From Chloroflexota bacterium (GTDB lineage Bacteria; Chloroflexota; Limnocylindria; Limnocylindrales; CSP1-4), in the NCBI GenBank assembly GCA_004297395.1, contig SCUO01000093.1:1-64000 (forward strand): DNA of 64,000 bases, in the 5' to 3' direction. Positions 44,156 to 53,254 of this stretch are shown piece by piece (within the stretch, counting starts at the first letter, position 1; every line of letters starts with the position of its first letter). A model generated the notes under the pieces. The model searched no databases. It worked only from the letters and a program-made list of their open reading frames with translations, and had not been told where the DNA came from. The translations under genes and the position numbers were made by a program.

Positions 44156-45744
44156 GCCGCCTCGTGCCGGTCCTGTCGGCGGCCGAGGCCGTCGGGCGCA
44201 TCCCGACCGGGGCGACCGTGTCGGTCAGCTCCTCGAGTGGGCTCGGCTGCCCGGACGCGGTGCTGCGGGCCCTCGGCGAGCGCTACGCGGCGACGGCCGA
44301 GGGCGGCGACCTGACGCTCCTCCACCCGATCGCCGCCGGGGACATGTACGGCATCGACGGGGTCGACCACCTGACGGCAGCCGGGCAGATCCGCCGCATC
44401 ATCGCCGGCTCCTACCCGAGCGGTCCGTCATCGGCCGCGCCGCCGAAGATCGTCAGCGCGATCGAGTCGAACGAGATCGAGGCCTACAACATCCCGTCGG
44501 GAATCCTGTTCCAGCTCCACCGTGCCTCGGCGGTCGGCCAACCGGGCGTGCTGACCGAGGTCGGGATGGACACCTTCATGGACCCGCGTCGGCACGGCGG
44601 CCGCATGAACGACCGGACCACCGAGGACATCGTGTCGGTGGTCGAGTTCGACGGGCGTGAGTGGCTCTACATCCGGTCCATCCCCATCGACGTGGCGATC
44701 ATCCGGGCCACGACCGCCGATGAGTACGGGAACCTCACGAGCGAGGACGAGGGCGCCCCGCTCGGCGTGCTCGACCAGGCGCTCGCGGCCCACAACAACG
44801 GCGGCTACGTCATCGCCCAGGTGAAGCGGCTCGCCAAGGGCCGGACGCTGCCGGCGCAGGCGGTCCGGGTCCCGGGCATCGTGGTCGACGCGATCGTCGT
44901 CGCCCCGGACCAGCTCCAGACGACGCAGACCGAGCTGCTCCCGGAGGCGGCCGGCCACTATCGCGCGCCGACCTCGGCGCTCGAGCTTGCCGAGTGGGGT
45001 CCCGAGAAGGTGATCGCCCGGCGCGCGGCGATGGAGCTCTGCGACGGCGAGGCCGTCAACCTGGGCTTCGGCATCTCCGCGCTCGTGCCGCGGATCCTGA
45101 TCGAGGAGGGCCTCGACGGCGCCGTCACGTGGGTCATCGAGCAGGGCGCCGTCGGCGGCGTGCCGTTCCTCGGGTTCGCCTTCGGCTGCGCCCAGAACCC
45201 GGACGCCCTCCTGGCGTCGCCGGACCAGTTCCAGTACCTGCAGGGCGGCGGCTTCGACCGGGCGATGCTCTCGTTTCTCGAAGTGGACGGCCACGGCAAC
45301 GTCAACGTCTCCCGCCTTGCGACGCGCCCGCACGTCACCGCCGGCGTGGGCGGGTTCGTGGACATCACGGCCCGGGCGAAGCGGATCGTGTTCTCGGGCT
45401 ACTTCACGGCCGGCGCCCAGGTCACGATCGAGGACGGCCACGTCCGGATCGTCAAGGAGGGCAAGCACCAGCGCTTCGTGCCCGAGGTGCAGCACGTCAC
45501 CTTCAGCGGGCGCCGTGCTCGCGAGCTGGGCCAGGAGGTCGTGTTCGTGACCGAACGGTGCGTGATCCGGCTGCTCGCCGACGGGCTCACCGTCACCGAG
45601 ATCGCGCCCGGCATCTCCGTGACCCGCGACATCGTCGGCCAGACCTCGCTCGACCTCCGGATCAGCCCGGACCTGCGGCAGATGGACCCCGGCATCTTCC
45701 GGCCCGAGGCGATCGGGCTGCACCTGAGGAGTCGTGACGCATGA
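44152..45744 (+). CDS. Family I acyl-CoA:carboxylate CoA-transferase
   Basis: 530 residues with fused alpha and beta halves, as in propionate- or acetoacetyl-CoA-transferases (YdiF type). N half: 'AVGRIPTGATVSVSSSSGLGCPDAVL'. C half: 'AVNLGFGISALVPRILIEEG' and the catalytic Glu motif 'WVIEQGAVGGVPFLG'. It moves CoA between an acyl-CoA and a free acid; the acid is unknown. GTG 44152 overlaps the ALDH stop; its own stop overlaps the enoyl-CoA hydratase ATG (ATGA). Confidence 0.9.
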   Translation: MSRLVPVLSAAEAVGRIPTGATVSVSSSSGLGCPDAVLRALGERYAATAEGGDLTLLHPIAAGDMYGIDGVDHLTAAGQIRRIIAGSYPSGPSSAAPPKIVSAIESNEIEAYNIPSGILFQLHRASAVGQPGVLTEVGMDTFMDPRRHGGRMNDRTTEDIVSVVEFDGREWLYIRSIPIDVAIIRATTADEYGNLTSEDEGAPLGVLDQALAAHNNGGYVIAQVKRLAKGRTLPAQAVRVPGIVVDAIVVAPDQLQTTQTELLPEAAGHYRAPTSALELAEWGPEKVIARRAAMELCDGEAVNLGFGISALVPRILIEEGLDGAVTWVIEQGAVGGVPFLGFAFGCAQNPDALLASPDQFQYLQGGGFDRAMLSFLEVDGHGNVNVSRLATRPHVTAGVGGFVDITARAKRIVFSGYFTAGAQVTIEDGHVRIVKEGKHQRFVPEVQHVTFSGRRARELGQEVVFVTERCVIRLLADGLTVTEIAPGISVTRDIVGQTSLDLRISPDLRQMDPGIFRPEAIGLHLRSRDA

Positions 45745-46526
45745 GCGCCGTGACAGCCCCCGGGCTCCGCCTGGACCTCGACGGCCCGATCGCCACGATC
45801 ACGATCGACCGACCCGAGAAGCTCAACGCCATGACCCCCGGGATGCTCGAGGGCCTGGAGTCGCTGCTGGCCTCCATCGAGGCGGACGCGGACATCCGCG
45901 TCGTCGTGCTGACCGGTGCCGGGGAGCGGGCGTTCTGCGCGGGCGCCGACATCGATGCCTGGTCGGCGCTTGCCCCGATCGACATGTGGCGCAGCTGGGT
46001 GCGGCTGGGCCACCGGGTCGTGGATCGGCTGGAGGGTCTGCGTCAGCCCACGATCGCCGCCTTGAACGGCGTTGCCTTCGGCGGCGGACTCGAGCTCGCG
46101 CTCGCCTGCGACCTTCGGATCGCGGCCGACACCGTGACCCTGGCTGCACCCGAGGTGGGGATCGCCACGATCCCGGGCTGGGGCATGACGACCCGTCTCG
46201 CCGTGGTGGCCGGACCGGCGCGCGCCAAGCAGATGATCCTCACCGGCGAGCGGATCGATGCCCGGCGCGCCGAAGCCTGGGGCGTTCTCTCGGAGGTGGT
46301 GCCCACGGCGGAGCTCCAGGACGCCGTTCGCCGCACGGCCGAGCGCATCGCGGCAGGGGCTCCCGTCGCCGTCCAGGTCGCCAAGCAGCTGATCGACGGC
46401 CTCCGGCCGCGCGCGTCCGCGTCGCTCGAGGCACTGGGCAGCGGTCTGACGGCCTTCACCGACGATGCCAGCGAAGGCCGGGCCAGCTTCCGCGAGCGCC
46501 GTCAGGCCCGGTTCAAGGGGTCGTGA
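45741..46526 (+). CDS. Enoyl-CoA hydratase/isomerase (crotonase family)
   Basis: 261 residues. 'ATITIDRPEKLNAMTPGMLEGL', 'VVLTGAGERAFCAGADIDAW' (first oxyanion-hole strand), 'PTIAALNGVAFGGGLELALACDLRIAAD' (second oxyanion-hole Gly) and 'PEVGIATIPGWGMTTRLAVVAG'. The crotonase Glu at the 'ELAL' position is present, but the second Glu of classical hydratases (usually PE-x-x-x-G-x-x-P-G) is only partly conserved, so isomerase or other activity is possible. ATG overlaps the CoA-transferase stop. Last large gene of a coupled run from kdgK. Confidence 0.88.
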   Translation: MSAVTAPGLRLDLDGPIATITIDRPEKLNAMTPGMLEGLESLLASIEADADIRVVVLTGAGERAFCAGADIDAWSALAPIDMWRSWVRLGHRVVDRLEGLRQPTIAALNGVAFGGGLELALACDLRIAADTVTLAAPEVGIATIPGWGMTTRLAVVAGPARAKQMILTGERIDARRAEAWGVLSEVVPTAELQDAVRRTAERIAAGAPVAVQVAKQLIDGLRPRASASLEALGSGLTAFTDDASEGRASFRERRQARFKGS

Positions 46527-46639
46527 TGGAGACGATCCGCCTGGTCTCAGCCCAGCGCTCGCCGGGCGCTCTCGAAGCGCCGACGGGCCGACCCGGCACC
46601 GGCAAGAATCTCCCTTCAATTGGGCCGCAGGAGGTGTAA
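46526..46639 (+). CDS. Possible 37-codon peptide at the end of the operon (weak)
   Basis: Its ATG overlaps the enoyl-CoA hydratase stop (TGATG) and it ends in TAATG. A very short frame (MGR-stop, 46639-46650) with an AGGAGG ribosome site follows. The peptide 'METIRLVSAQRSPGALEAP' has no recognised domain. It may be the stub of a deleted gene or a translated leader for the transporter. Confidence 0.3.
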   Translation: METIRLVSAQRSPGALEAPTGRPGTGKNLPSIGPQEV

Positions 46640-46731
46640 TGGGGCGATAGACTGTCGCTTGTCCTTCCGCTGGCCCTTCGAGCGAAGACCATCGTGCGAA
46701 CCGCCAGTCCAGCCTTGAGGAACGAGAGTAG

Positions 46732-47691
46732 ATGAATCGAAAGCTAGCCACGGTTGCCGCCCTTGCGGCGGTGGCGATCCTTGTGGGGGCCTGCGGTGGT
46801 GGCGCCTCCCCCTCTGCCGGCAAGCCCAAGCTCACCTTCGTCGCACAGATCGACAACCCGTCCCAGGGCTTCTCTTGGAAGATGTACCAGAAGAACGCCG
46901 AGAAGTACGGCTTCGAGGTCTCAGTCTGCGACAACAAGAACGACGTCCAGCAGCAGACCACCTGCATCAACGACGCGGTCGCGGCGGGCGCCAAGGCCAT
47001 CGCGATCAACCCCAAGGACGAGATGGGCTACGTTCCCGCCACGAAGGCGGCCATGGAGAAGGGCGTGGTCGTTTGCCTCAGCATGGTGCCACCGGCTGCG
47101 GACGCGATCGACGGCTCCACCTGCTCGGTGAGCGTGGATGACATCCTCGGCGGCCAGACCGCCGCGGAAGCCATCATGGCGTTCTTTCCGGACGGCGCCA
47201 CCGGCGTCGAGATCGGCGGCCAGGGGGGCCACGTCGCCGCGAACAACCGCCACGAAGGCTTCAGCAAGGGCATCGAAGGCAAGAACATCGAGGTCCTGGA
47301 CTACCAGAACCCGACGGCGTGGGACACCGCCGAGGCCCAGGCCATCGCCGAAGACATGATCACCAAGTACGGTGACCAGATCCAGTTCGTCTTCTGCCAC
47401 TGGGACAACGGTGCCACCGGCGTCATCAACGCCCTCAAGGCCGTCAACGAGCCGTGGGCGGAAGATGTCCTGATCATCGGCGTCGATGGCAACAAGGTCG
47501 GCTTCCAGCAGGTCGAGAGCTGGAAGAACTACATCTCGATCGCCCAGAACGCCGAGACGATCACCTCGAAGGTCATGGAGCAGTCGATGCTCTGGATCAA
47601 GAAGGATCCCGCGGCGGTCAAGGCGAACATCATTCCGTTCGACATCATCAACAAGGAGACCATCGGGAACTTCACCGCTCCCGAGTGGTGA
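46732..47691 (+). CDS. Sugar ABC transporter substrate-binding lipoprotein
   Basis: 319 residues. Lipobox 'ILVGAC' with lipid-attached Cys21, then a type-1 binding protein of the RbsB/Peripla_BP_4 family: 'LTFVAQIDNPSQGFSWKMYQKNAEKYGF', 'CINDAVAAGAKAIAINPKDE', 'VFCHWDNGATGVINALKAV', 'IIGVDGNKVGFQQVESWK'. It binds a sugar or polyol outside the membrane and delivers it to the permeases downstream. A strong hairpin separates it from the ATPase gene, the usual arrangement for making more binding protein than transporter. Confidence 0.92.
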   Translation: MNRKLATVAALAAVAILVGACGGGASPSAGKPKLTFVAQIDNPSQGFSWKMYQKNAEKYGFEVSVCDNKNDVQQQTTCINDAVAAGAKAIAINPKDEMGYVPATKAAMEKGVVVCLSMVPPAADAIDGSTCSVSVDDILGGQTAAEAIMAFFPDGATGVEIGGQGGHVAANNRHEGFSKGIEGKNIEVLDYQNPTAWDTAEAQAIAEDMITKYGDQIQFVFCHWDNGATGVINALKAVNEPWAEDVLIIGVDGNKVGFQQVESWKNYISIAQNAETITSKVMEQSMLWIKKDPAAVKANIIPFDIINKETIGNFTAPEW

Positions 47692-47705
47692 GAGCCTGAT
47701 CAACA

Positions 47706-47736
47706 GAGGGACCCCATCCACCGGGTGGGGTCCCTC
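47706..47736 (+). terminator. Hairpin between binding-protein and ATPase genes
   Basis: GAGGGACCCCA (47706-47716) pairs perfectly with TGGGGTCCCTC (47726-47736) around a 9-nt loop. It lacks a T-run, so it is more likely a 3'-end-protecting or partial terminator structure than a full stop. Confidence 0.7.
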
Positions 47737-47822
47737 GGATTTCCCTGCCGCCGACCCGGCCACGGCGCAAGCTCCACGGCAGAGAAATCCGGCGTCGGTC
47801 ACCGGCGACAGAGGAGACATCG

Positions 47823-49331
47823 ATGGTCGTGGCGAGCGCGCCTGAGGCCCCGAGCGCCCCTGAGGCCCTGCTCCACGTCAAGGACGTGAGCAAGGCCTTC
47901 CCCGGTGTCAAGGCACTGGACCGGGTCACCCTCGACGTCCGCCCCGGCCGCGTGCACGGCATCGTCGGCGAGAACGGAGCCGGCAAGTCCACGCTCATGA
48001 AGATCCTGTCGGGGGTCTATGAGAAGGACAGCGGGGAGATCGTCTTCGAAGGCAACGTGATCGACAAGATCACGCCCGTTCAGTCCATGAACATGGGGCT
48101 GAGCATCATCTACCAGGAGCTCAACCTGGTGAACACGATGACCGTCGGGGAGAACATCTTCCTCGGCAGGTTCAGCGAATCGGGCGGCAGGGCCGGCGTG
48201 CACGCCAAGGCCAAGGCCCTCCTGAAGAGCATCGGCTCCAAGGTCAGCACCTACCGTCAGGTGTCCGAGCTCAGCGTCTCGGACAAGCAGATGGTGGAGA
48301 TCGCCAAGGCCCTGTCCTTCGACTCGAAGCTCATCATCATGGACGAGCCGAGCAGCAGCCTCACCGCGGATGAGATGGAGAAGCTCGTCCAGATCATCCA
48401 TGACCTCAAGAGCAAGGGCATCGCGATCATCTACATCTCGCACAAGCTGGACGAGATCTTCGGCTTCTGCGACGTCGTCACCGTCATGCGCGACGGCCGC
48501 GTGATCGCCACCCGGGACGTCAGCTCCATCACCCGCAACGAGATGATCTCGATGATGGTGGGCAGGACCATCGAGAACGAGTTTCCGCCTCGGCCGGACT
48601 GCGCCGGCGAGACGATCCTCGAGATCAAGAACATCAACACCAGGAAGCTCAAGGACGTCAAGCTCACCCTCAGGAAGGGCGAGATCCTGGGCCTGGTGGG
48701 GCTGGTTGGCTCGGGGCGCACGGAGCTCGTGAGAGCCCTGTTCGGGGCGGACAAGGTCGCGAAGAAGAGCATCTATCTCGAGGGCAGGCCGGTCAAGATC
48801 AGCAGCCCGATGGACGCGATCCGGCTGGGTCTGGCCATGGTGCCGGAGGACCGGAAGCTCCAGGGCCTCCTGCTCGGGTTCTCGGTCGAGCAGAACATCT
48901 CCCTGGCCGTCCTGGCCAGATTGACGGAGTACGGCTTCATCAACACCAAGGAAGAGGCGGCCGTCGGCGATCGACAGATCAAGGCCCTCAATGTCAGGAC
49001 GCCGTCCGCGAAGACCAAGATCCGGACGCTGTCGGGCGGCAACCAGCAGAAGGCGATCCTGGGCCGGTGGCTCGAGATGAGCCCGAAGGTCCTCGTCCTG
49101 GACGAGCCGACCAAGGGCGTCGATGTCGGCGCCAAGTACGAGATCTACTTGCTGATGAAGAAGATCGTGGAAGCCGGCGGGGCGATCATCCTGATCTCGT
49201 CCGAGCTTCCGGAGGTCCTCAACATGAGCAACCGGGTCAACACCATCTGCGAGGGTCGAATCAACGGTGAGTTCGACCCGGTCACCGCTTCCGCCGACGA
49301 GATCATGGCCAAGGCCTTCGAATTCGCATGA
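47823..49331 (+). CDS. Sugar ABC transporter ATP-binding protein (RbsA/MglA type)
   Basis: 502 residues, two fused ATPase domains. Domain 1: Walker A 'GENGAGKSTLMKIL', 'SVSDKQMVEIAKALS', Walker B 'LIIMDEPSSSLTADEM'. Domain 2: the degenerate Walker A 'GLVGLVGSGRTELVRALFG' and 'LSGGNQQKAILGRWLEMSP' with 'VLVLDEPTKGVDVGAKYEIY'. It powers import with the two permeases that follow. AGGAG precedes the ATG, and the stop overlaps the first permease start by 4 nt. Confidence 0.94.
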   Translation: MVVASAPEAPSAPEALLHVKDVSKAFPGVKALDRVTLDVRPGRVHGIVGENGAGKSTLMKILSGVYEKDSGEIVFEGNVIDKITPVQSMNMGLSIIYQELNLVNTMTVGENIFLGRFSESGGRAGVHAKAKALLKSIGSKVSTYRQVSELSVSDKQMVEIAKALSFDSKLIIMDEPSSSLTADEMEKLVQIIHDLKSKGIAIIYISHKLDEIFGFCDVVTVMRDGRVIATRDVSSITRNEMISMMVGRTIENEFPPRPDCAGETILEIKNINTRKLKDVKLTLRKGEILGLVGLVGSGRTELVRALFGADKVAKKSIYLEGRPVKISSPMDAIRLGLAMVPEDRKLQGLLLGFSVEQNISLAVLARLTEYGFINTKEEAAVGDRQIKALNVRTPSAKTKIRTLSGGNQQKAILGRWLEMSPKVLVLDEPTKGVDVGAKYEIYLLMKKIVEAGGAIILISSELPEVLNMSNRVNTICEGRINGEFDPVTASADEIMAKAFEFA

Positions 49332-50332
49332 GTGCCGCAACGCAGCCGGTCGGTCGTCGGGTGAGCCCGCGAGCAGCGGGCGACTTCCTGAAGAACAACC
49401 CCATCTACGTTGCGATCGCCCTGCTGGTGATCGTCACGTCGGTCGTTGAACCCAAGTTCCTGACCCTCAACAATTTCGACAACATCGTCCGGCAGTTCGG
49501 GGTGCTGATCTTCGCCGCCCTCGGGATGACCTTCGTGATCATGGCGGGGTTCCTCGACCTCTCCATCGGCGGCATCATCTCCCTGGTGGCCGTGGTGACG
49601 GTCACCCTGATCGACCCCATCGGGCAGGGCCCCGCGATCCTGGTCGGCCTCGCCGTCGGCCTGGCCTGCGGGCTGCTCAACAGCATCTTGATCGTCGCGA
49701 GCGGTGCCTTGACGCAGGCGGAGTCGCTGTTCATCACCTTCGGCATGAGCCTGGTCTATGGCGCGGTCGCCCTGATGTATGTCCAGGGCGTCACGCAGTT
49801 CCTGACCTACTCGGAGTCGGATATTTCGATCTTCGAGGCGCTCAACTCGGGCCAGATCGGGTTCCTGTCCGTCGCCACCGTGGTGTTCCTCGTCTGTCTG
49901 GCAATCCTCGCGGTGATCGAGAAACGGACCTACATGGGACGGTCGGTCGTGCTCACCGGGGGTAACAAGGTCGCGGCCCGCCTGGCCGGGATCCCGATCA
50001 GCAGGACGATCGTGATGATCTACGCGATCTCCGGCTTGCTGTCGGCGATCGGTGCGATCGTCCTGATCTCGCGAGTCACGCTGGCCGACCCGACGATGGG
50101 AACGCCCTACATGACCCAGGCCATCCTCGCGGTCGTGGTGGGTGGCACGGCATTGATCGGCGGCCGAGGCAGTGTCCTCTGGACGGTCGCCGGAGCGTTC
50201 CTGTTGATCCTCCTGAACAACTGCCTGAACCTCCTGGGCGTGTCGTCGTACGTGCAGTTCATGATCTGGGGCGTGGTCCTGATCGCCGTGATCTGGCTGG
50301 ATGCGGTGAAAGAAACGCGGGTGAGCGGCTAG
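49328..50332 (+). CDS. Sugar ABC transporter permease (RbsC family) 1
   Basis: 334 residues with about eight to ten TM helices. 'FAALGMTFVIMAGFLDLSIGGIISLVAVV' is the BPD_transp_2 signature (GxxDLSIG); 'GNKVAARLAGIPISRTIVMIYAISGLLSA' and 'AVVVGGTALIGGRGSVLWTVAGAFLL' are typical of RbsC-like permeases. ATGA overlap with the ATPase; the next permease begins 2 nt after its stop. Confidence 0.92.
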   Translation: MSAATQPVGRRVSPRAAGDFLKNNPIYVAIALLVIVTSVVEPKFLTLNNFDNIVRQFGVLIFAALGMTFVIMAGFLDLSIGGIISLVAVVTVTLIDPIGQGPAILVGLAVGLACGLLNSILIVASGALTQAESLFITFGMSLVYGAVALMYVQGVTQFLTYSESDISIFEALNSGQIGFLSVATVVFLVCLAILAVIEKRTYMGRSVVLTGGNKVAARLAGIPISRTIVMIYAISGLLSAIGAIVLISRVTLADPTMGTPYMTQAILAVVVGGTALIGGRGSVLWTVAGAFLLILLNNCLNLLGVSSYVQFMIWGVVLIAVIWLDAVKETRVSG

Positions 50333-50334
50333 CC

Positions 50335-51348
50335 ATGAATACACGCCAGCTCAACCTGAACTCACGCATCCGCAGCTCGTCGAGGACCGTCCTCGGGCTA
50401 CAGAAAGCGTTTCTGGCCATCCTCCTGGTCGTCCTCGCGATGGCTGTGTTCAACCTGATCCCAGAGACGAGGAACAACTTCTTCTCCGAGGCCAACTTCA
50501 TCAACATCCTGAAGTCGGCGTCGATCTTCCTCATCCTGGCGATGGGCGAGACGGTGGTCCTGATCGCCGGCGGCGTCGACCTGTCGATCGGCGGCATGAT
50601 GGCGTTCTCGGGTGTCGTCGTGATCCTGCTGATGAACGCCGGCGTGCCGATCCCGGTCGCAATCGCCCTCACCCTCCTGATGGGGGTCGCGGTCGGCGCG
50701 GTCAACGCGTTCATCTCCGTCTACCAGCGAGCCGAGCCGTTCATCATCACCCTCGGCATGGGGATCGTGCTGACCGGCGCAGCGCAGCAATTGACGAATG
50801 CCCGTTCGGTGTCGAGTACCCTCCCGGACTTCCAGCTCATCGCGAACACCCAGATCCTCGGCTGGGTGCCGATCCTCGTCGTCGTGATGCTCGCCGTGCT
50901 GGCCGTCACCTACTGGATGCTTCGGAGCACATCGTTCGGCAGGAACGTCTACGCCGTGGGCGGCGATTACGAGGTCGCGAAATACTCGGGCATCAACGTC
51001 CGGCGGACGAAGGCGGCGACCTACCTCATCTGCGGCCTGACAGCCGCGCTCGGCGGCGTGATGCTGGCCTCGCAGCTCAACTCGGCGAGCTCGATCGCCG
51101 GGGAGAACACCGCGCTGTACGTCGTATGCGCCGTCGTCGTAGGCGGGACATCCGTGGCCGGAGGCGTCGGCGGCGCCATCAAGTCGACCATCGGTCTGCT
51201 CCTTCTCGGCCTCCTGACGAATGCCTTCAACCAGCTGCGGATCGACTCCCTGGTGTCGTATCTGTCCACGGCCCTCCTGGGCATCATCATCGTGTCGATC
51301 CTGTGGCTCGACAGCTACGGGCGAAAGCGCCGCCGGGAAGCCGTCTGA
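50335..51348 (+). CDS. Sugar ABC transporter permease (RbsC family) 2
   Basis: 337 residues. 'ILAMGETVVLIAGGVDLSIGGMMAFSGVV' and 'GGDYEVAKYSGINVRRTKAATYLICGLTAALGG' show the same family, but the sequence is clearly different from permease 1. The importer is therefore probably an RbsC heterodimer rather than the more common homodimer. Stop at 51348 is followed by about 330 nt without a gene. Confidence 0.92.
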   Translation: MNTRQLNLNSRIRSSSRTVLGLQKAFLAILLVVLAMAVFNLIPETRNNFFSEANFINILKSASIFLILAMGETVVLIAGGVDLSIGGMMAFSGVVVILLMNAGVPIPVAIALTLLMGVAVGAVNAFISVYQRAEPFIITLGMGIVLTGAAQQLTNARSVSSTLPDFQLIANTQILGWVPILVVVMLAVLAVTYWMLRSTSFGRNVYAVGGDYEVAKYSGINVRRTKAATYLICGLTAALGGVMLASQLNSASSIAGENTALYVVCAVVVGGTSVAGGVGGAIKSTIGLLLLGLLTNAFNQLRIDSLVSYLSTALLGIIIVSILWLDSYGRKRRREAV

Positions 51349-51675
51349 CGGGTGCGAGTGTCAGGGCGGTGAGGTAGCGGCCGCGACGGCCTCGCTGGTA
51401 GTCCTCAGGCGCGGGCACGGCGATGGTCATGGCCGGGTTGCCCTCCGCGGGACCGTCGTCGTTAGCCGGACACGGAGCGGTCACTCGTGTCCACCTTTCG
51501 GCGACCGGAGGGGGTGGCGACCGGGGCCCGCCCGGACTACGTTGATGAATGTCGCAGGGATGCCCCGACATCGAGGCCTGCCTTCCGATCCTCAGGCATA
51601 CGGAACGACTCGCGCCCGAGAGGCCGGCGCCTCATCAGCGGGATGACGGCCGGCCCGGTGAAAGGCTGACCCTGC
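51349..51675. other. Intergenic region before the GMC genes
   Basis: No gene. The minus-strand ORF 51287-51571 overlaps permease 2 and has no recognisable domain. I see no clear terminator hairpin or promoter. Confidence 0.5.
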
Positions 51676-53196
51676 ATGACCTCGCAGACTGACGGCTCCA
51701 CGATCTCCACCGACATCGCCATCATCGGCAGCGGCATGGGCGGCGGCACCCTCGCCTACGCCCTCCGGAATCACGGCGCCAGGGTGCTCATCGTGGAACG
51801 GGGCGGCTACCTGCCCCGCGAGCCCGAGAACTGGAACCCGACCGCCGTCTTCGGCGAGAGTCGGTACCGCACGACCGAGCATTTCCTCGACGAGCACGGC
51901 AAGCCCTTCAGGGCGTCGATCTTCTACGGCGTCGGCGGCAACACAAAGGTCTACGGCGCGGCCCTTCCACGCCTGCGCAAGGAGGACTTCGGGGCTCTCG
52001 AGACCGAGGACGGCGTCTCGCCCGCCTGGCCGATCACCTACGAGGAGCTCGAGCCCTACTACGCCGAGGCCGAGCGACTCTTCCGTGTCCACGGGACGAT
52101 GGGTGCCGACCCGATCGAGCCCCCGCGCTCGACGCCCTACCCGTTCCCCGCCGTGCCGCACGAGCCGGTCATCGCGGAGCTGGCGGACAGCTTCACGCAG
52201 CAGGGTCTCAGGCCCTACCCTCTCCAGCTCGGCGTGGACCTGCGCGAGGGAGGCACCTGCATCCGCTGCAAGACCTGCGACGGGTTCCCCTGCCAGGTGC
52301 TTGCCAAGAGCGACGCCGAGACGTGCGTGACGACTCCCGCCCTGGAGTCGCCGAACGTCTCGATGCTGACCCACGCCCGAGCCATCAGGCTCGACACCGA
52401 CGCCACCGGCCAGCGCATCACCGGCCTCGTGATCGACCATGGGGGCGAGCGCAAGACGGTCCTCGCGAAGACCTATGTCCTCGCGACGAGCGCCATCAAC
52501 TCCGCGGCGATGCTCCTCCGCTCGGCATCCGACAAGCACCCAAATGGTCTTGCCAACTCGTCGGGCCTCGTCGGCCGCGGCTTCATGATGCACGTCAACT
52601 CCGCGATGATGGCCCTCCGCCCCAGGGCGAACCCGACCGTCTTCCAGAAGACGCTGGCGGTGAACGACTGGTACTTCGGCGACTCGAAGTCCCGCCTCCC
52701 GATGGGCAACGCGCAGCTGCTCGGCAAGCTCCAGCCCGGCATGCTCGCTGCATCCGTCCCGCTGATGCCCCGGCGGATGCTGGCCGAGGTCGCCGGCCGC
52801 AGCGTCGACTGGTACCTCATGACGGAGGACCTGCCCGACCCGGACAACCGGATCACGCTCGACTCGACGGGGCAGATCGTCATGCGCTGGCGACCGAACA
52901 ACCTCGGCGCCCACAGGCGCCTCACCCGGGCGATGAGCTCGGCGATGCGCCGGGCAGGCTACCCGCTGATCCAGGTCCGTCGACTCGGGATGGATGCGGT
53001 CGCCCATCAGTCCGGCACCCTGCGCTTCGGAGACGACCCGGCGACCTCCGTCCTCGATCCGCTGTGCCGGACGCACGACGTGGCCAACCTGCTCGTCGTG
53101 GACGCGTCATTCCTCCCGTCGTCGGGTGCTCAGAATCCGGCGCTGACCATCGCCGCCCAGGCGCTTCGAGTGGCTGCCGAGGCCGGCTTCAACTGA
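51676..53196 (+). CDS. GMC family FAD oxidoreductase with Cys-rich insert
   Basis: 506 residues. FAD-binding 'IAIIGSGMGGGTLAYALRNHG' at the N-terminus and 'YGVGGNTKVYGAALPRLR'. The C-terminus 'GMDAVAHQSGTLRFGDDP' and 'SSGAQNPALTIAAQALRVA' carry the catalytic His/Asn pair of pyranose-oxidase/dehydrogenase-like GMC proteins. In the middle, 'CIRCKTCDGFPC' plus a further Cys 11 residues on places five Cys within about 23 residues. It oxidises an alcohol of a sugar or glycoside. It lies 58 nt upstream of a second GMC gene. Confidence 0.88.
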   Translation: MTSQTDGSTISTDIAIIGSGMGGGTLAYALRNHGARVLIVERGGYLPREPENWNPTAVFGESRYRTTEHFLDEHGKPFRASIFYGVGGNTKVYGAALPRLRKEDFGALETEDGVSPAWPITYEELEPYYAEAERLFRVHGTMGADPIEPPRSTPYPFPAVPHEPVIAELADSFTQQGLRPYPLQLGVDLREGGTCIRCKTCDGFPCQVLAKSDAETCVTTPALESPNVSMLTHARAIRLDTDATGQRITGLVIDHGGERKTVLAKTYVLATSAINSAAMLLRSASDKHPNGLANSSGLVGRGFMMHVNSAMMALRPRANPTVFQKTLAVNDWYFGDSKSRLPMGNAQLLGKLQPGMLAASVPLMPRRMLAEVAGRSVDWYLMTEDLPDPDNRITLDSTGQIVMRWRPNNLGAHRRLTRAMSSAMRRAGYPLIQVRRLGMDAVAHQSGTLRFGDDPATSVLDPLCRTHDVANLLVVDASFLPSSGAQNPALTIAAQALRVAAEAGFN

Positions 53197-53254
53197 TCCC
53201 CCCACGCCCACGCTCCTTCGATCGTCGTTCACCACGTTCCCGGAGGACCGCCGG

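Noticed and set aside
51287-51571. 94-aa minus-strand ORF after permease 2
   Set aside because: Overlaps the permease gene and shows no recognisable domain.
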